From DATDOR01 sp035512695 (GTDB taxonomy: Bacteria > Chloroflexota > Anaerolineae > Anaerolineales > JABWBV01), in the NCBI GenBank assembly GCA_035512695.1, contig DATKDL010000234.1, positions 1 through 55,428 of the forward strand: DNA of 55,428 nt. The letters are read 5' to 3'. The notes under the pieces were generated by a model that did not search any database, was not told where the DNA came from, and saw nothing but the letters and a program-made list of their open reading frames with translations. This document shows, piece by piece, positions 8,076 to 17,625 of this stretch. A program made the position numbers and the translations under genes. Every line of letters starts with the position of its first letter. Within the stretch, counting starts at the first letter, position 1.

Positions 8076-8765
8076 ATGGACAATTGGGACGATTTCTGGA
8101 AGGCTAGAACGAGCGGCGAGATCGACGACAGCATTTTTTACGGGAAAGATTCGGGAAGCGATTTCCAGCTGGACCTGGTCCGTTTTCTAAAATTCTTCGA
8201 TCCGGATCTGCCTGTCCTGGATCTCGGCTGTGGGGACGGCCGCCAGACGCAAAGGCTGGCGCGGCATTTCAAGCGAGTGATCGGCGTCGATTCCTCGGTC
8301 CCGGCGATCGAACTGGCTCAGCGGTTGGGAGATGGCAACCCCAATGTCGAATTCCGGATGCTGGATATCCTGGACACGGCCGCCGTCCGGCGCCTCCGAG
8401 ATGAATTCGGCGATCTGAACATTTACATGCGCGGGTTCCTTCAAATGATGACAAGGAAGTCTCGGCCGCCAATGATCCGGAATCTCAGGATCCTGCTTGG
8501 ATCGCGTGGAACCCTCTACCAGATCGAGCTAGCCCCCGAATCCATCGTGACGCTGCGGGATCTTCCTGAGGAAATCTTTGAAAAGATCCCAAAGACGACC
8601 CGGCGCGTCGGATACGCTTTGACGGAACGGAAGCTGCATTACCCGGAAGATGCCTGGTCCGTTCTTGCGGAAGGTGACCGCGTTCGGCTCAAGTCGTTCG
8701 TCCTTCCAGATGGAACGGAAGTCTCGATGCCCGCGAACTTTCTCATCCTGCGAGGGCGGGTCTGA
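8076..8765 (+). CDS. Class I SAM-dependent methyltransferase
   Basis: This 229-residue protein has motif I VLDLGCGDGRQTQRLA (about residues 47-62) and motif II VIGVDSS, followed by MLDILD, as in Rossmann-fold SAM methyltransferases. No membrane segment is visible. The substrate cannot be read from the sequence. Position suggests a small molecule or carrier-bound group of this cluster, or a sugar of the exported glycan; pyrrole methylation occurs in related clorobiocin/coumermycin clusters, though there it is done by a radical-SAM enzyme. The upstream ribosome site is weak (GGAATGA). It ends 4 bp before the next gene. Confidence 0.8.
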   Translation: MDNWDDFWKARTSGEIDDSIFYGKDSGSDFQLDLVRFLKFFDPDLPVLDLGCGDGRQTQRLARHFKRVIGVDSSVPAIELAQRLGDGNPNVEFRMLDILDTAAVRRLRDEFGDLNIYMRGFLQMMTRKSRPPMIRNLRILLGSRGTLYQIELAPESIVTLRDLPEEIFEKIPKTTRRVGYALTERKLHYPEDAWSVLAEGDRVRLKSFVLPDGTEVSMPANFLILRGRV

Positions 8766-8769
8766 CTGT

Positions 8770-9852
8770 ATGACGAGTAGGCTGCTGTTCTTAAACGGCC
8801 TGGCCATCCTGGCCATCCCCATCCAGCACGTCACGGCTTACGGCCTGCAGGCGATGTTTGAGTGGACCGACCGGTACCGCGACGTCCTGGTGCCGAACTA
8901 TGACGCCCTCGGGTCCCCGGCTTTCGTCGTCAGCATGGTCCTGCGCCAGCTCTCCACGTATTCGGTGCCGGGGTTCCTGTTCATTTCCGGTTTCTTCATC
9001 GCCTTCATGGTGAGGGGCAAAGAGGCGAACCTCTCCTACAAGACCATCCTGCCCCGCATCCGGACGCTGGTCTATCCGTTTCTGATCTGGACCGTGATCC
9101 GCTACATCCTGGTGCGCCAGTTCCCACGCAGCCTGGACGATATCCTCAACCCGTACCATTTCATCCCGCTTCTGATCCAGTTCTACCTGATCTCGCCGCT
9201 GCTCGTGAAATGGGCCAGGCGAAACTGGAAATCGCTGCTTGCCATTGCGGCGGTCCTGCACCTGGGGCTGCAACTGGTGCGTTATATCGAGGATTTTGGC
9301 CTGACGTTTCCGGGGATGGCGCAGATCTTGTTCGTCTCGCCGCGTTGGGCGATCCACGGTCAGCAGCCGTTCTGGTTCCCGCTGGGGCTGGTGGTCGGGT
9401 TGAACACAAAGGGTTTCGGGGATTTCCTGGAGCGCGTGAAGTCGTGGCTGCTCCCAGCGGCGGTCCTGTTTGCGGTGACCCTTAACGCGGAATACTTCAT
9501 CGCGGACAGCCTGAACGGCCCGGCCTGGATCGGGCCGACCTTCTCCGGCTTCTCCCGCAACTTCTTCATCCTGGCGGTCCTGATGCTGGTGCTGGCATCG
9601 GATGATAAGAAATTCCCCTATTCGAAGAAGATTTCGGACGTCGGGACGCGCTCGCTGGGGATCTATCTTGGAAACATCCCATTCATCTACGTCACGGCCG
9701 TGCTGATGTACCGGCTCACGCCCGCCCTGCTTGGGATCCAGGTTCTGTACCAGCCGATCCTTTTCGCCGCCGGCTTCCTGGGACCGCTGGTGCTGATGTG
9801 GTTTGTCCGCAGCACAAGCCTGCGCGGGGCGTACCGGTACCTGTTCGGTTGA
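8770..9852 (+). CDS. Acyltransferase-3 family membrane protein
   Basis: This 360-residue protein has about ten predicted transmembrane helices and begins NGLAILAIPIQHVTAYG, matching the first helix of acyltransferase-3 proteins with its conserved His (His20). PGFLFISGFFIAF and YPFLIWTVIRYIL are also typical of the family. These proteins add acyl groups, often acetyl, to surface glycans. The ATG at 8770 is preferred over an upstream alternative inside the methyltransferase because it starts at the first helix. It is the last gene before the glycan exporter. Confidence 0.8.
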   Translation: MTSRLLFLNGLAILAIPIQHVTAYGLQAMFEWTDRYRDVLVPNYDALGSPAFVVSMVLRQLSTYSVPGFLFISGFFIAFMVRGKEANLSYKTILPRIRTLVYPFLIWTVIRYILVRQFPRSLDDILNPYHFIPLLIQFYLISPLLVKWARRNWKSLLAIAAVLHLGLQLVRYIEDFGLTFPGMAQILFVSPRWAIHGQQPFWFPLGLVVGLNTKGFGDFLERVKSWLLPAAVLFAVTLNAEYFIADSLNGPAWIGPTFSGFSRNFFILAVLMLVLASDDKKFPYSKKISDVGTRSLGIYLGNIPFIYVTAVLMYRLTPALLGIQVLYQPILFAAGFLGPLVLMWFVRSTSLRGAYRYLFG

Positions 9853-9880
9853 GGCGGCTGCCGTGGAAAAATCCCCTTCG

Positions 9881-10705
9881 ATGACGTCCATCCATACTCG
9901 AATCGAACCCTCGAAAGGCTGGGTCTCGCTGAACCTGCGGGAGCTGTGGAACTATCGCGAGCTGTTCTATTTCTTCATCTGGCGCGATCTGAAGGTGCGC
10001 TACCGGCAGACGATCCTGGGAGTCGCCTGGGCCGTCCTGCAGCCGTTTATGACGATGGTCATTTTCAGCATCTTCTTCGGGCGCCTGGCCCGGGTCGACT
10101 CGGACGGGCTGCCTTATCCGATCTTCAGCTTTGCGGCCCTGGTCCCCTGGAATTTCTTCTCCGGGGCGCTGATCTCGGGTTCCAACAGCCTGATCGGAAA
10201 CGCCAATATGCTCAAGAAGATCTATTTCCCGCGCGTGACGCTGCCGATCTCCACCGCTCTGAGCGGCCTGGTCGATTTTGGGATCGCTTTCATCGTCCTG
10301 TTGGGGATGATGGTCTACTACGGGTACCGCCCGACCGGCAATGTCGTCTGGCTCCCGCTGCTGCTTTTGCTGGCGTTGGCTACGGCCCTGGGGGTCAGCC
10401 TGTGGTTCTCGGCGCTCAACGTCCGTTTCCGGGACGTGCGCCACACTGTCCCGTTCATCGCACAGGCCTGGCTGTTTGCCACGCCGATTGCCTATTCGAG
10501 CAGTCTGCTGGACGAGCCCTGGAAGACGATCTACGGTCTCAACCCGATGGTGGGCGTCGTGGAGGGGTTCCGGTGGGCCCTGCTCGGTACGGATACCATG
10601 CCGGGGCCGATGGTGATCGTTTCCACCCTGGCTGCGCTGGTGATCCTTGTCAGCGGGGCGTATTATTTCCGGCGGATGGAAAGGGATTTCGCCGACGTGG
10701 TGTGA
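9881..10705 (+). CDS. wzm: ABC-2 polysaccharide exporter permease (Wzm type)
   Basis: This 274-residue permease has about six transmembrane helices and the Wzm/TagG signature region LFYFFIWRDLKVRYRQT, followed by LGVAWAVLQPF. It moves undecaprenyl-linked glycans across the inner membrane with the ATPase encoded immediately downstream, whose ATG overlaps this stop by one base. The ATG at 9881 is chosen; a GTG at 9863 in the same frame is possible. The pair indicates an ABC-dependent export route for a glycan built by this locus. Confidence 0.85.
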   Translation: MTSIHTRIEPSKGWVSLNLRELWNYRELFYFFIWRDLKVRYRQTILGVAWAVLQPFMTMVIFSIFFGRLARVDSDGLPYPIFSFAALVPWNFFSGALISGSNSLIGNANMLKKIYFPRVTLPISTALSGLVDFGIAFIVLLGMMVYYGYRPTGNVVWLPLLLLLALATALGVSLWFSALNVRFRDVRHTVPFIAQAWLFATPIAYSSSLLDEPWKTIYGLNPMVGVVEGFRWALLGTDTMPGPMVIVSTLAALVILVSGAYYFRRMERDFADVV

Positions 10706-11979
10706 TGCGGATGACGGATATCGCCATTCATGTCGAGAGCCTCGGCAAGGAGTACCACATCGGCAGCCTGCAGAAGACCTACAAGCGCTTCGGCGATGCG
10801 CTGGCCGATTCGGTCGCCACTCCATTCCGGCGCGCGACCCGGCTGCTGCGCGGACAGGCCGGCAGCGCGGCGGATCTCGATGAGGCGATCTGGGCGCTCG
10901 AGGGCGTCTCTTTTGACATCCGGCACGGCGAGGCGGTGGGCGTGATCGGGCGCAACGGCGCCGGAAAAAGCACCCTGCTCAAGATCCTTTCCCGGATCAC
11001 CGAGCCGACGACCGGTTTCGCCGACATCTACGGCCGGGTCGGCGCCCTGCTGGAGGTGGGCACCGGGTTCCATCCCGAGCTCACCGGCCGGGAGAACATC
11101 TTCCTGAACGGCGCAATCCTGGGAATGGGCAAGCGGGAGATCCAGCGCAAGTTCGACGAGATCGTGGCATTTGCGGAGATCGACCGCTTCATCGACACTC
11201 CCGTCAAGCACTACTCGTCGGGGATGTATGTACGGCTGGCATTCTCCGTGGCAGCGCATCTCGAGCCGGAGATCCTGTTGGTGGACGAGGTGCTCGCCGT
11301 AGGGGATGTGGCGTTCCAGCGAAAATGCCTCGGCAAGATGGATGACGTCGCCCGTGCCGGGCGGACCGTCCTGTTCGTCAGCCACAACATGGGGCTCATG
11401 CAAACCTTTTGTGAGCGCGGCATCCTGCTCGAGCATGGGCGGGTCGCCTGCGATGGGCCGATCAAGGACGTCGTGGACGCCTACCTGGCTTCGATCGAGC
11501 AGCGCGGCGTTCAGGATCTGGCGACCCGGACCGACCGGCGCGGCCTTGGGGACGTCCGCCTGGTGGGGGTCGAGGTCAAGGCGCTGAATGGGGTTCCGGC
11601 GGTTCTGAAGACCGGCGAGCCCGTGCGGTTCACCTTCCACGTCGACCGGCGCATCCCGGGCCTGGATATGAACTTCTCGATCTTCGACCAGATCGGGCAG
11701 GCGATCGTCCAGTTCAAAAGCAAGGACCGCGCCCCGCAGGACGTCTCCGGCGGGGTGGGCGACCGGACCTTCGTGTGCGAGATCGACCCCCTGCTGCTGC
11801 TCCCGGGCCGCTATCGCGTCGACGTCGGGATCATCGGCGACAACCGGATGCAGGATTACATCGAAGCCGCCACCTATATTGAGGTCGCCGAAGGCTTCGT
11901 CGACGGCCGGCTCGAAGGCCAGAAGAACAAGTTCAACCTCACGATCCCTCACCGCTGGATCCGCCCCGAGAGCGAATGA
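10705..11979 (+). CDS. wzt: ABC transporter ATPase for glycan export (Wzt type) with C-terminal domain
   Basis: This 424-residue ATPase has Walker A GRNGAGKST (about 83-91), the signature YSSGMYVRLAFS and Walker B EILLVDEVLAVGD. An extended N-terminal insert before Walker A, and about 150 residues after the ATPase core ending in a beta-rich region, fit the Wzt class whose C-terminal domain recognises the modified end of the glycan. That is relevant here because terminal acylation or methylation by Region 1 enzymes could be the export signal. Starts at 10705 and 10711 are both possible. The sulfotransferase overlaps its stop by 4 bp. Confidence 0.88.
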   Translation: MRMTDIAIHVESLGKEYHIGSLQKTYKRFGDALADSVATPFRRATRLLRGQAGSAADLDEAIWALEGVSFDIRHGEAVGVIGRNGAGKSTLLKILSRITEPTTGFADIYGRVGALLEVGTGFHPELTGRENIFLNGAILGMGKREIQRKFDEIVAFAEIDRFIDTPVKHYSSGMYVRLAFSVAAHLEPEILLVDEVLAVGDVAFQRKCLGKMDDVARAGRTVLFVSHNMGLMQTFCERGILLEHGRVACDGPIKDVVDAYLASIEQRGVQDLATRTDRRGLGDVRLVGVEVKALNGVPAVLKTGEPVRFTFHVDRRIPGLDMNFSIFDQIGQAIVQFKSKDRAPQDVSGGVGDRTFVCEIDPLLLLPGRYRVDVGIIGDNRMQDYIEAATYIEVAEGFVDGRLEGQKNKFNLTIPHRWIRPESE

Positions 11980-12845
11980 ACCGGATAGCCCGTCCATGGA
12001 CCGCGCGGCGGACGGCGCTTCGCAATTTCCTCCTGCGCCGCCTGAGAAATCCTACCGGCCAGACCCGGCCGGCGTTCCTGATCGGGGCCGTTCGCTCGGG
12101 GACGAGCATGATCGTTTCCCAGCTGGCCAGGTCCTGGCAGGTTGAGCTCTACAACGAAGACCATCCGGCAGCCTTCGATTACTGGCGGCTACGGGACTTC
12201 GTCGTGATCGAAAACCTGCTGGCGGCCTCCCGCGCCCCGCTGACCCTATTCAAGCCGATCCTGGACACACACCGCGCCCGGCAATTGCTGGCCGGTTTCC
12301 CCGAGGGCCGGCTGATCTTTGCGTTTCGAGATTTCGACGACGTGATCAACTCGGCTCGCAAGCGGTTCTACGAGGACGACGGCTCCTTTAACCCCTCCAG
12401 GCGCCTCCCGCCGCGGGATCCGCGGGAGCCGGTCACCCGCTGGATGGACACCGATTTCGCCGAATTCAGCCGGGACCCGCTCCCGGCCGAAACGACCGAC
12501 CACATCCGGGCGCTCTGGCGGACGGACCTCAACCTGAACTCGAGGATCGCCCTGCGCTGGGTGCTGACCAACCGGCTCTATTTCGACCTCGGGCTGGACC
12601 GGGAAGACCGCGTCCGCCTGGTCCGCTATGAAGACCTGGCTGCGGACCCCGAACCGGGTTTCCGGGAGCTTTGCGGGTTCCTCGGTCTCGCATTCGACCC
12701 CGAAATTGCCGCGGGGGTGTTCGCCTCGTCGATCGGGAAGGAGGCGGCGCCTGACCTCGCCCCCTCTGTCCGTGCAGCGTGTGAGGCGCTGATGGGAAGG
12801 CTGTCCCAGCAGACGCCGGCGCTCCGGACGGAGGCGCATGGATAA
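11976..12845 (+). CDS. Sulfotransferase family protein
   Basis: This 289-residue cytosolic-type sulfotransferase has a 5'-phosphosulfate loop in IGAVRSGTSMIVSQ (about 37-50) and a 3'-phosphate segment in FAFRDFDDVINSA (about 117-129). It would transfer sulfate from PAPS, probably to a glycan precursor given its place between the exporter ATPase and a phosphodiesterase. It overlaps both neighbours (4 bp upstream, 8 bp downstream). Another sulfotransferase is encoded at 27009. Confidence 0.8.
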   Translation: MNRIARPWTARRTALRNFLLRRLRNPTGQTRPAFLIGAVRSGTSMIVSQLARSWQVELYNEDHPAAFDYWRLRDFVVIENLLAASRAPLTLFKPILDTHRARQLLAGFPEGRLIFAFRDFDDVINSARKRFYEDDGSFNPSRRLPPRDPREPVTRWMDTDFAEFSRDPLPAETTDHIRALWRTDLNLNSRIALRWVLTNRLYFDLGLDREDRVRLVRYEDLAADPEPGFRELCGFLGLAFDPEIAAGVFASSIGKEAAPDLAPSVRAACEALMGRLSQQTPALRTEAHG

Positions 12846-14514
12846 GACCCTCCTCGTCGGGTGGGATGCCGCCTGCTGGGAATACCTGGAGCCGATGCTT
12901 GCTGCGGGCCGACTGCCGGCGCTGCAGGGGATGATCGACCGCGGGGTGCGCGGCGTCCTCCACTCGACCATGCCGCCCTGGACCCCCACGGCCTGGGCGA
13001 CCATCCTGACCGGCACGCAGCCCGGCAAGCACGGCGTTTTCGATATGCTGCACCGGGCACCCGGTTCCTATGCGGCCGGGCCAACCAACGCGGCCGTCCG
13101 GCAGGGGACCCCGTTCTGGGAATACCTGAACGCGCGCGGGGTCCGGACTGGTCTCGTCAACGTTCCATTCTCCCATCCGCCGGGTTCTCCGGAGGGGTTT
13201 GTGATCTGCGGGTTCGGGACTCCGGAGTCGGTGGAGCGGCTGGGCTTTCCGGATGAGGTCACCGGCCTGGTCCGGGGGCTTTTCCCGGATTTCAAGCCGG
13301 CGGTCGCCGCCCAGGCGCTCCGGTCGGCAGATCCGGCGCACATTTTTGAGGTGGAGCGGGAGCAGCAGCGCCGGTTCAACCGGATCGCGGCCGCGCTTAT
13401 GGAGCGATACCCGGTCGACGTGCTGGTCGTCAACCTGCTGTTCCCCGATCACGCCAACCACAAGCTGCCCGAGATGTCCCAGGTCGAGGCGGCCTATGCG
13501 GCGACCGATGCGGACTTGCAGGACTTGATCCAGGTTTTCGGCCCGGACAATATCCTGCTCATCTCGGACCACGGCTCCAGCCGGCTGAAAGGCGATTTCT
13601 ATCTTGGCGGCTGGCTGCAGGATGCGGGCTATCTGGTCGAAACGGAGAACGACCGGGCGGCGCAGGCTGCGGCCCTGAACTGGCTGCTGCTGCAGTTTTT
13701 CCGGGAAGATCTGGGCTGGCGCGGGCCGGTTGAGAAGTTGGCGCGCGGGGTTCTTCGGCGGGTCCTGCCCAAGCTGCCCGCCGGGCTCCAAACCAGGATC
13801 TGGGAGCGGATCGAGCACGATCATCCGGGTGTGCGCGGTTTTGTCCGGTGGAGCGGGCGGGTGGATCCGCGCCGTTCGCAGGTCATCCCCGGATCGGTGT
13901 TTTCGGGTCTGCTGTATTTGAACGTCGCCGGCCGGGAGCCGGATGGGATCATCCCCGCGAAGCAGCGCCTGGCCCTGGCCGAGGAACTGCGGGACAGGCT
14001 GTTGGACGTGCAGGATCCGGACACCGGGCAGCGGCTCTTTACGCGCGCCCACCTGCGGGAGGAGATCTATGCCGGTCCCGAGCTCGAGCGGGCCCCCGAC
14101 CTCATCCTGGACGCCTACGATGCCCGCTGGAACATCCGCACGAGCCGGTTCGTCTCGCTGCCGGGGCGGGCTCAGGCGGGATACTTCTACCGGGAATCCG
14201 GAACCCGTGATTACGGCTGGCATTCGCGCGACGGAGTGTACTTGTTCTCCGGTCCGGCGTTTGCCGGGCCCGGGCGCGGGGAGCCTGCAGCGCTCGCTGA
14301 TATCCCCGCGACGCTGCTGCACATTTACGACGTCCCCATTCCCACGGATTGGGACGGGCAGGTGCTGCTCCCCCTGCTGTCGGCCGACCGCCGCGCCGCA
14401 AAGGTGTCTTTTCAAGAGCCCGCGGCGCGCGCTGCCGCCGGCGAACCGGGCTACAGCGAGGCCGATGTGGATAAGCTCACGGATCACCTGCGAGCCCTCG
14501 GATATCTGGACTGA
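12838..14514 (+). CDS. Alkaline-phosphatase-superfamily phosphodiesterase/phosphatase
   Basis: This 558-residue protein is of the type I phosphodiesterase/nucleotide pyrophosphatase fold. Asp10 in LLVGWDAACW is a likely metal ligand, Thr49 in MPPWTPTAWATILTG is the likely nucleophile, and NLLFPDHANH and LLISDHGSS supply the other metal-binding Asp/His residues; a further His lies in WHSRDG. No signal peptide is evident. It ends LRALGYLD, like the protein at 20498. The substrate is unknown; members act on nucleotide sugars, lipid-linked sugars or phosphonates. It is the last gene of this run before a new promoter. Confidence 0.8.
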   Translation: MDKTLLVGWDAACWEYLEPMLAAGRLPALQGMIDRGVRGVLHSTMPPWTPTAWATILTGTQPGKHGVFDMLHRAPGSYAAGPTNAAVRQGTPFWEYLNARGVRTGLVNVPFSHPPGSPEGFVICGFGTPESVERLGFPDEVTGLVRGLFPDFKPAVAAQALRSADPAHIFEVEREQQRRFNRIAAALMERYPVDVLVVNLLFPDHANHKLPEMSQVEAAYAATDADLQDLIQVFGPDNILLISDHGSSRLKGDFYLGGWLQDAGYLVETENDRAAQAAALNWLLLQFFREDLGWRGPVEKLARGVLRRVLPKLPAGLQTRIWERIEHDHPGVRGFVRWSGRVDPRRSQVIPGSVFSGLLYLNVAGREPDGIIPAKQRLALAEELRDRLLDVQDPDTGQRLFTRAHLREEIYAGPELERAPDLILDAYDARWNIRTSRFVSLPGRAQAGYFYRESGTRDYGWHSRDGVYLFSGPAFAGPGRGEPAALADIPATLLHIYDVPIPTDWDGQVLLPLLSADRRAAKVSFQEPAARAAAGEPGYSEADVDKLTDHLRALGYLD

Positions 14515-14540
14515 CAGTCTAAGTCCTCTACAGGTATAAT
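14511..14540 (+). promoter_or_regulatory. Sigma-70-like promoter for the exported BNR protein
   Basis: CTGACA (14511-14516) and TATAAT (14535-14540) are separated by 18 bp. A transcript would begin near 14547, leaving a leader of about 50 nt with GAGGAG just ahead of the ATG at 14600. Confidence 0.6.
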
Positions 14541-14599
14541 CATGCAGTTGTCAGGCCGGGGGAGCCGCCTTGCCCGACGACAACTTGTGAGGAGAACGC

Positions 14600-17260
14600 A
14601 TGTTCATGAATTTTTCTGCGATTAAGCGTATTTCGCTGGGGGTCTTGCTGACAACCCTGGTCTTGCTGCTGGGCTCCAGCAGGACCGTGCCCGCGCAGGA
14701 GTCGGTCGTCGAGACCTGGGCTGTCCCGGAAAACCTGTCGCAATCCGGTTACACTTCCAACCCGGCGATGGTGGTCACTCCGACCGGGACGATCTTCGCC
14801 GTCTGGGCGGATGAGTTCCAGGGGGCCGTGTTCTCCCGGCGGACGGATGAGGGGTGGAGCGCTCCGACGGCTGCGAACTTCCCCTGGGCCGCGGGTTTTG
14901 TCCCCGGAGATACCACCGCTCCGGTCTATCAGCCCCTGCTGCTCGCGGACAACGCCGGGCTGATCCACGCCATCTGGATCGGCGCCGAGAATATCCTCAA
15001 TTACAGTTACACGCAGGCCAACCAGTTCGGCCTGGTCACATGGGCCACCACCCAGGTGATCGCCCAATCGGTAATTCGGTTTGACGCCCAGATCGATGAC
15101 CAGCGAGTAATCCACATGGCCTACGTCAGCATCCTCGACACGGTTTCCAAGCCGGCCGGAGTTTATTACACCAGGCGCAACCCATTCACGAACGTCTGGA
15201 ACACGTCCATCCGGCTGTACGATTCCCCTTATCTGCGGGGCTTGACGACGAATGACGTCGAAGTGAGCCTGCTGATTACCGACAGTCCCGAGGGCGGGCA
15301 GAACATTTATACCGCCTGGGACAACCGGCCGCGCCGTCAGCTTTTCCTGGCCCGATCCGGGAACGATGGTGCCAGCTGGGATGCGCCGTTGGGGGTGGTA
15401 GGGCCGGCAGGGATCCTTGATACGGATGTGCCTTCTCAGGTCGAGCTTGGCGTCCATGACAACCGGATCATCCAGATCTGGAAAGAATCGGCCGCTGACC
15501 TGTCGACCAGCTGCATCCAGTACTACCAGGTGTTTGAGCTGGACGGCACGCCCGTCACAGCCCCGCAGTTCATGCTCCAGGAGTTGTCCGGCTGCCCGTT
15601 AGGTTCGCAGACGCTGATCAATACGCCGGAAGCGCTGGTCTTACAGACTGAGGTATTCGACGAGGTCTTCCTGGTGGGATGGGATGGGGAACAGTGGAGC
15701 GCACCGCAGGTCCAGATTGAGCTGTCCAATTTTACCGATGCGGAGACCTTTCAAACGATCTTGCTCGCCTGCCTGCAGGTTGCTATGGACAGCGCCGATC
15801 AACTTCACGTCATCGGCTGCGACAAAGGCGCCGCCGGCGATATCTGGTTCTCGAGCCGGTCTTTGATCGATATCCAGTCCTGGTTCTCGGGCGAATCGAC
15901 CTGGAGACCGCTGGCTACGCTGGCCTCCGCCGGCGGAGAGATCTCGCCTGTGACGCTCGTGGCGGACGCCGGCAATCTGGTGCACGCGGTCTGGGCGCAG
16001 AGCGATTCGACGCTGGGCGATACCAAGTCCATCCGTTATGCCCGCTGGGACGGCCTGGCGTGGACCTTCATCCTCACGATCATCGAACCGCCGTTCGGTA
16101 AGGTTGATTTCATGGATACGACGATCGACAAGGCCGCGGACAGGCTTTACCTGATCTGGAACGGCGGCGAGCGCGGTGAAATCTATTTCTCCTGGGCCAA
16201 TGCCGGCCTGGCCGGCAGCCCTAGCGAGTGGGCGCCGCCCTTCCAGATTCCCATGGATCAGCGGATCGGGAGTTCGTCCGACGTCCACGTCGGCTGGACG
16301 GGTGAGGTGTTCGTCACCTACGCCGTACCGGTCAACGAAGGCCGGGGTATCTATTTGACCCGTTCGGCGGACAACGGTATCAACTGGTCCGCCTCGGTTC
16401 AGATCCTGGATGGCGCCGGCTGGGAGATCGTCGGCCAGCCCGCGTTGACCCAGTCCACCGACGGGGTCCTCCACCTGCTTGCCGAGCGGCTTCCCCCGCT
16501 TGAAGGCAGCCTGCAGAAACAGCTTTATTACTCCCGCTCGACGGACAACGGTCTGATCTGGTCACCGCCTGTTGAGGTCATGACCGGCGACTTGCAGATC
16601 GCGAGGATCGACACCACCGACGGCCTGACGGTTTTCCGGCTCTGGCAGGAGAAAGAAGGTGTGCTGGTCACCAACTTCTACGAATTTTCGACGGACGGAG
16701 GGTCTTCCTGGGGCGGCTCTACGAACTTCATCGGTCTGGCGGCGGACCTGAGCGTGTCCGACCTGGTGATCGATGTCGCCGGACAAATTCATCTATTGCA
16801 GATCACCGAGGGCGGCCTGAACGACCTGCGACTGCAAGAATGGGTTTGGGACGGCGAGACCTGGTCGTCGCTGGAGATCGGGGCGTTTGGAACCGGGCGG
16901 CTGTCTGCAAACAGCTCCGCGGCAGTCGCGATCAACAACGCCGGTTATCTTAGTGTTCTCGTCTCCATGGTCGATCGGAACAACCCGGGCGGGATGGAGC
17001 TGGCCTTCACGGAGCGCGAGCTGGTGGTCACCGCACCGCCGGTCGTTATTGTTACCCCGTCTGAGCCGCCGGTGGAAACTGTCGAGAGCCCGGCCACCCC
17101 GGAGGCGACCGCTACCGCGACCCCGGAACCTACCCCCGAGCCTGTCGTGCCGGAAAATGATGGCAACCTGCTGCTTCAGCTGATCATCGGTTTCTCCATC
17201 GCGGTCCTGGTCGTTTCGATTGCGTTCTTCTTCATCAATCGCGTTGCGCGCCGGACCTGA
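14600..17260 (+). CDS. Exported BNR/Asp-box repeat protein with C-terminal anchor
   Basis: This 886-residue protein has a signal peptide (hydrophobic 11-30, then VPAQES) and a long beta-propeller-like body. Asp-box motifs S-x-D-x-G-x-x-W occur, for example SADNGINWS, STDNGLIWS and STDGGSSWG. A Pro/Thr/Glu-rich linker (TPEATATATPEPTPEP) precedes a C-terminal transmembrane helix with a basic tail. The layout fits a cell-surface sialidase-like or lectin-like protein; Asp boxes alone do not prove sialidase activity, and I did not find the arginine triad. A shorter paralogue is encoded at 18952. The start could be 14600 or 14606. Confidence 0.8.
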   Translation: MFMNFSAIKRISLGVLLTTLVLLLGSSRTVPAQESVVETWAVPENLSQSGYTSNPAMVVTPTGTIFAVWADEFQGAVFSRRTDEGWSAPTAANFPWAAGFVPGDTTAPVYQPLLLADNAGLIHAIWIGAENILNYSYTQANQFGLVTWATTQVIAQSVIRFDAQIDDQRVIHMAYVSILDTVSKPAGVYYTRRNPFTNVWNTSIRLYDSPYLRGLTTNDVEVSLLITDSPEGGQNIYTAWDNRPRRQLFLARSGNDGASWDAPLGVVGPAGILDTDVPSQVELGVHDNRIIQIWKESAADLSTSCIQYYQVFELDGTPVTAPQFMLQELSGCPLGSQTLINTPEALVLQTEVFDEVFLVGWDGEQWSAPQVQIELSNFTDAETFQTILLACLQVAMDSADQLHVIGCDKGAAGDIWFSSRSLIDIQSWFSGESTWRPLATLASAGGEISPVTLVADAGNLVHAVWAQSDSTLGDTKSIRYARWDGLAWTFILTIIEPPFGKVDFMDTTIDKAADRLYLIWNGGERGEIYFSWANAGLAGSPSEWAPPFQIPMDQRIGSSSDVHVGWTGEVFVTYAVPVNEGRGIYLTRSADNGINWSASVQILDGAGWEIVGQPALTQSTDGVLHLLAERLPPLEGSLQKQLYYSRSTDNGLIWSPPVEVMTGDLQIARIDTTDGLTVFRLWQEKEGVLVTNFYEFSTDGGSSWGGSTNFIGLAADLSVSDLVIDVAGQIHLLQITEGGLNDLRLQEWVWDGETWSSLEIGAFGTGRLSANSSAAVAINNAGYLSVLVSMVDRNNPGGMELAFTERELVVTAPPVVIVTPSEPPVETVESPATPEATATATPEPTPEPVVPENDGNLLLQLIIGFSIAVLVVSIAFFFINRVARRT

Positions 17261-17306
17261 GCCGGGCTCGCGCCTCTGGCTGCGCCGTCACTGGCGCTAT
17301 GTAGTT

Positions 17307-17612
17307 ATGCCGTCATCCCTCCGGTCCAACTTTCTTCTCTCGGTCCTGTCCGGCATCGCCCTGACCGGTCTGTTTGGGGCGTCTTTTGCTGTGTTCGCCT
17401 ACCCGGTCGCACCTCCCACTTCAGGACCGGCCCAGCCCCCCACCGGCGATCCATCGGCAGCGGCGACCGTAAGATCGGAAGCCTCCGCCTGGAGGGCACA
17501 GCTGTACCGCGAAGAAGCTGGAGGAAATCCACCGGACGCGCCCAGAGACACCGGGGGATTGCAGCCGGCCGGCTACCTGGTTATTCGGTATTCGAACCGG
17601 CGACCTGCCTGA
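17307..17612 (+). CDS. Small putative exported protein, function unknown
   Basis: This 101-residue reading frame starts with RSNFLLSVLSGIALTG, a plausible signal or anchor helix, and continues into a Pro/Ala/Ser-rich stretch. It resembles no family known to me. It lies between the BNR protein and a glycosyltransferase, both on the same strand, and ends 13 bp before the latter. No clear ribosome site precedes the ATG, so it may be spurious. Confidence 0.4.
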   Translation: MPSSLRSNFLLSVLSGIALTGLFGASFAVFAYPVAPPTSGPAQPPTGDPSAAATVRSEASAWRAQLYREEAGGNPPDAPRDTGGLQPAGYLVIRYSNRRPA

Positions 17613-17625
17613 CCCGGGAGATAGC

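Noticed and set aside
17570..17625. TTCGAACCGGC segment resembling a tRNA T-arm on the minus strand
   Set aside because: No five-base T stem, acceptor stem or anticodon arm can be formed around it.
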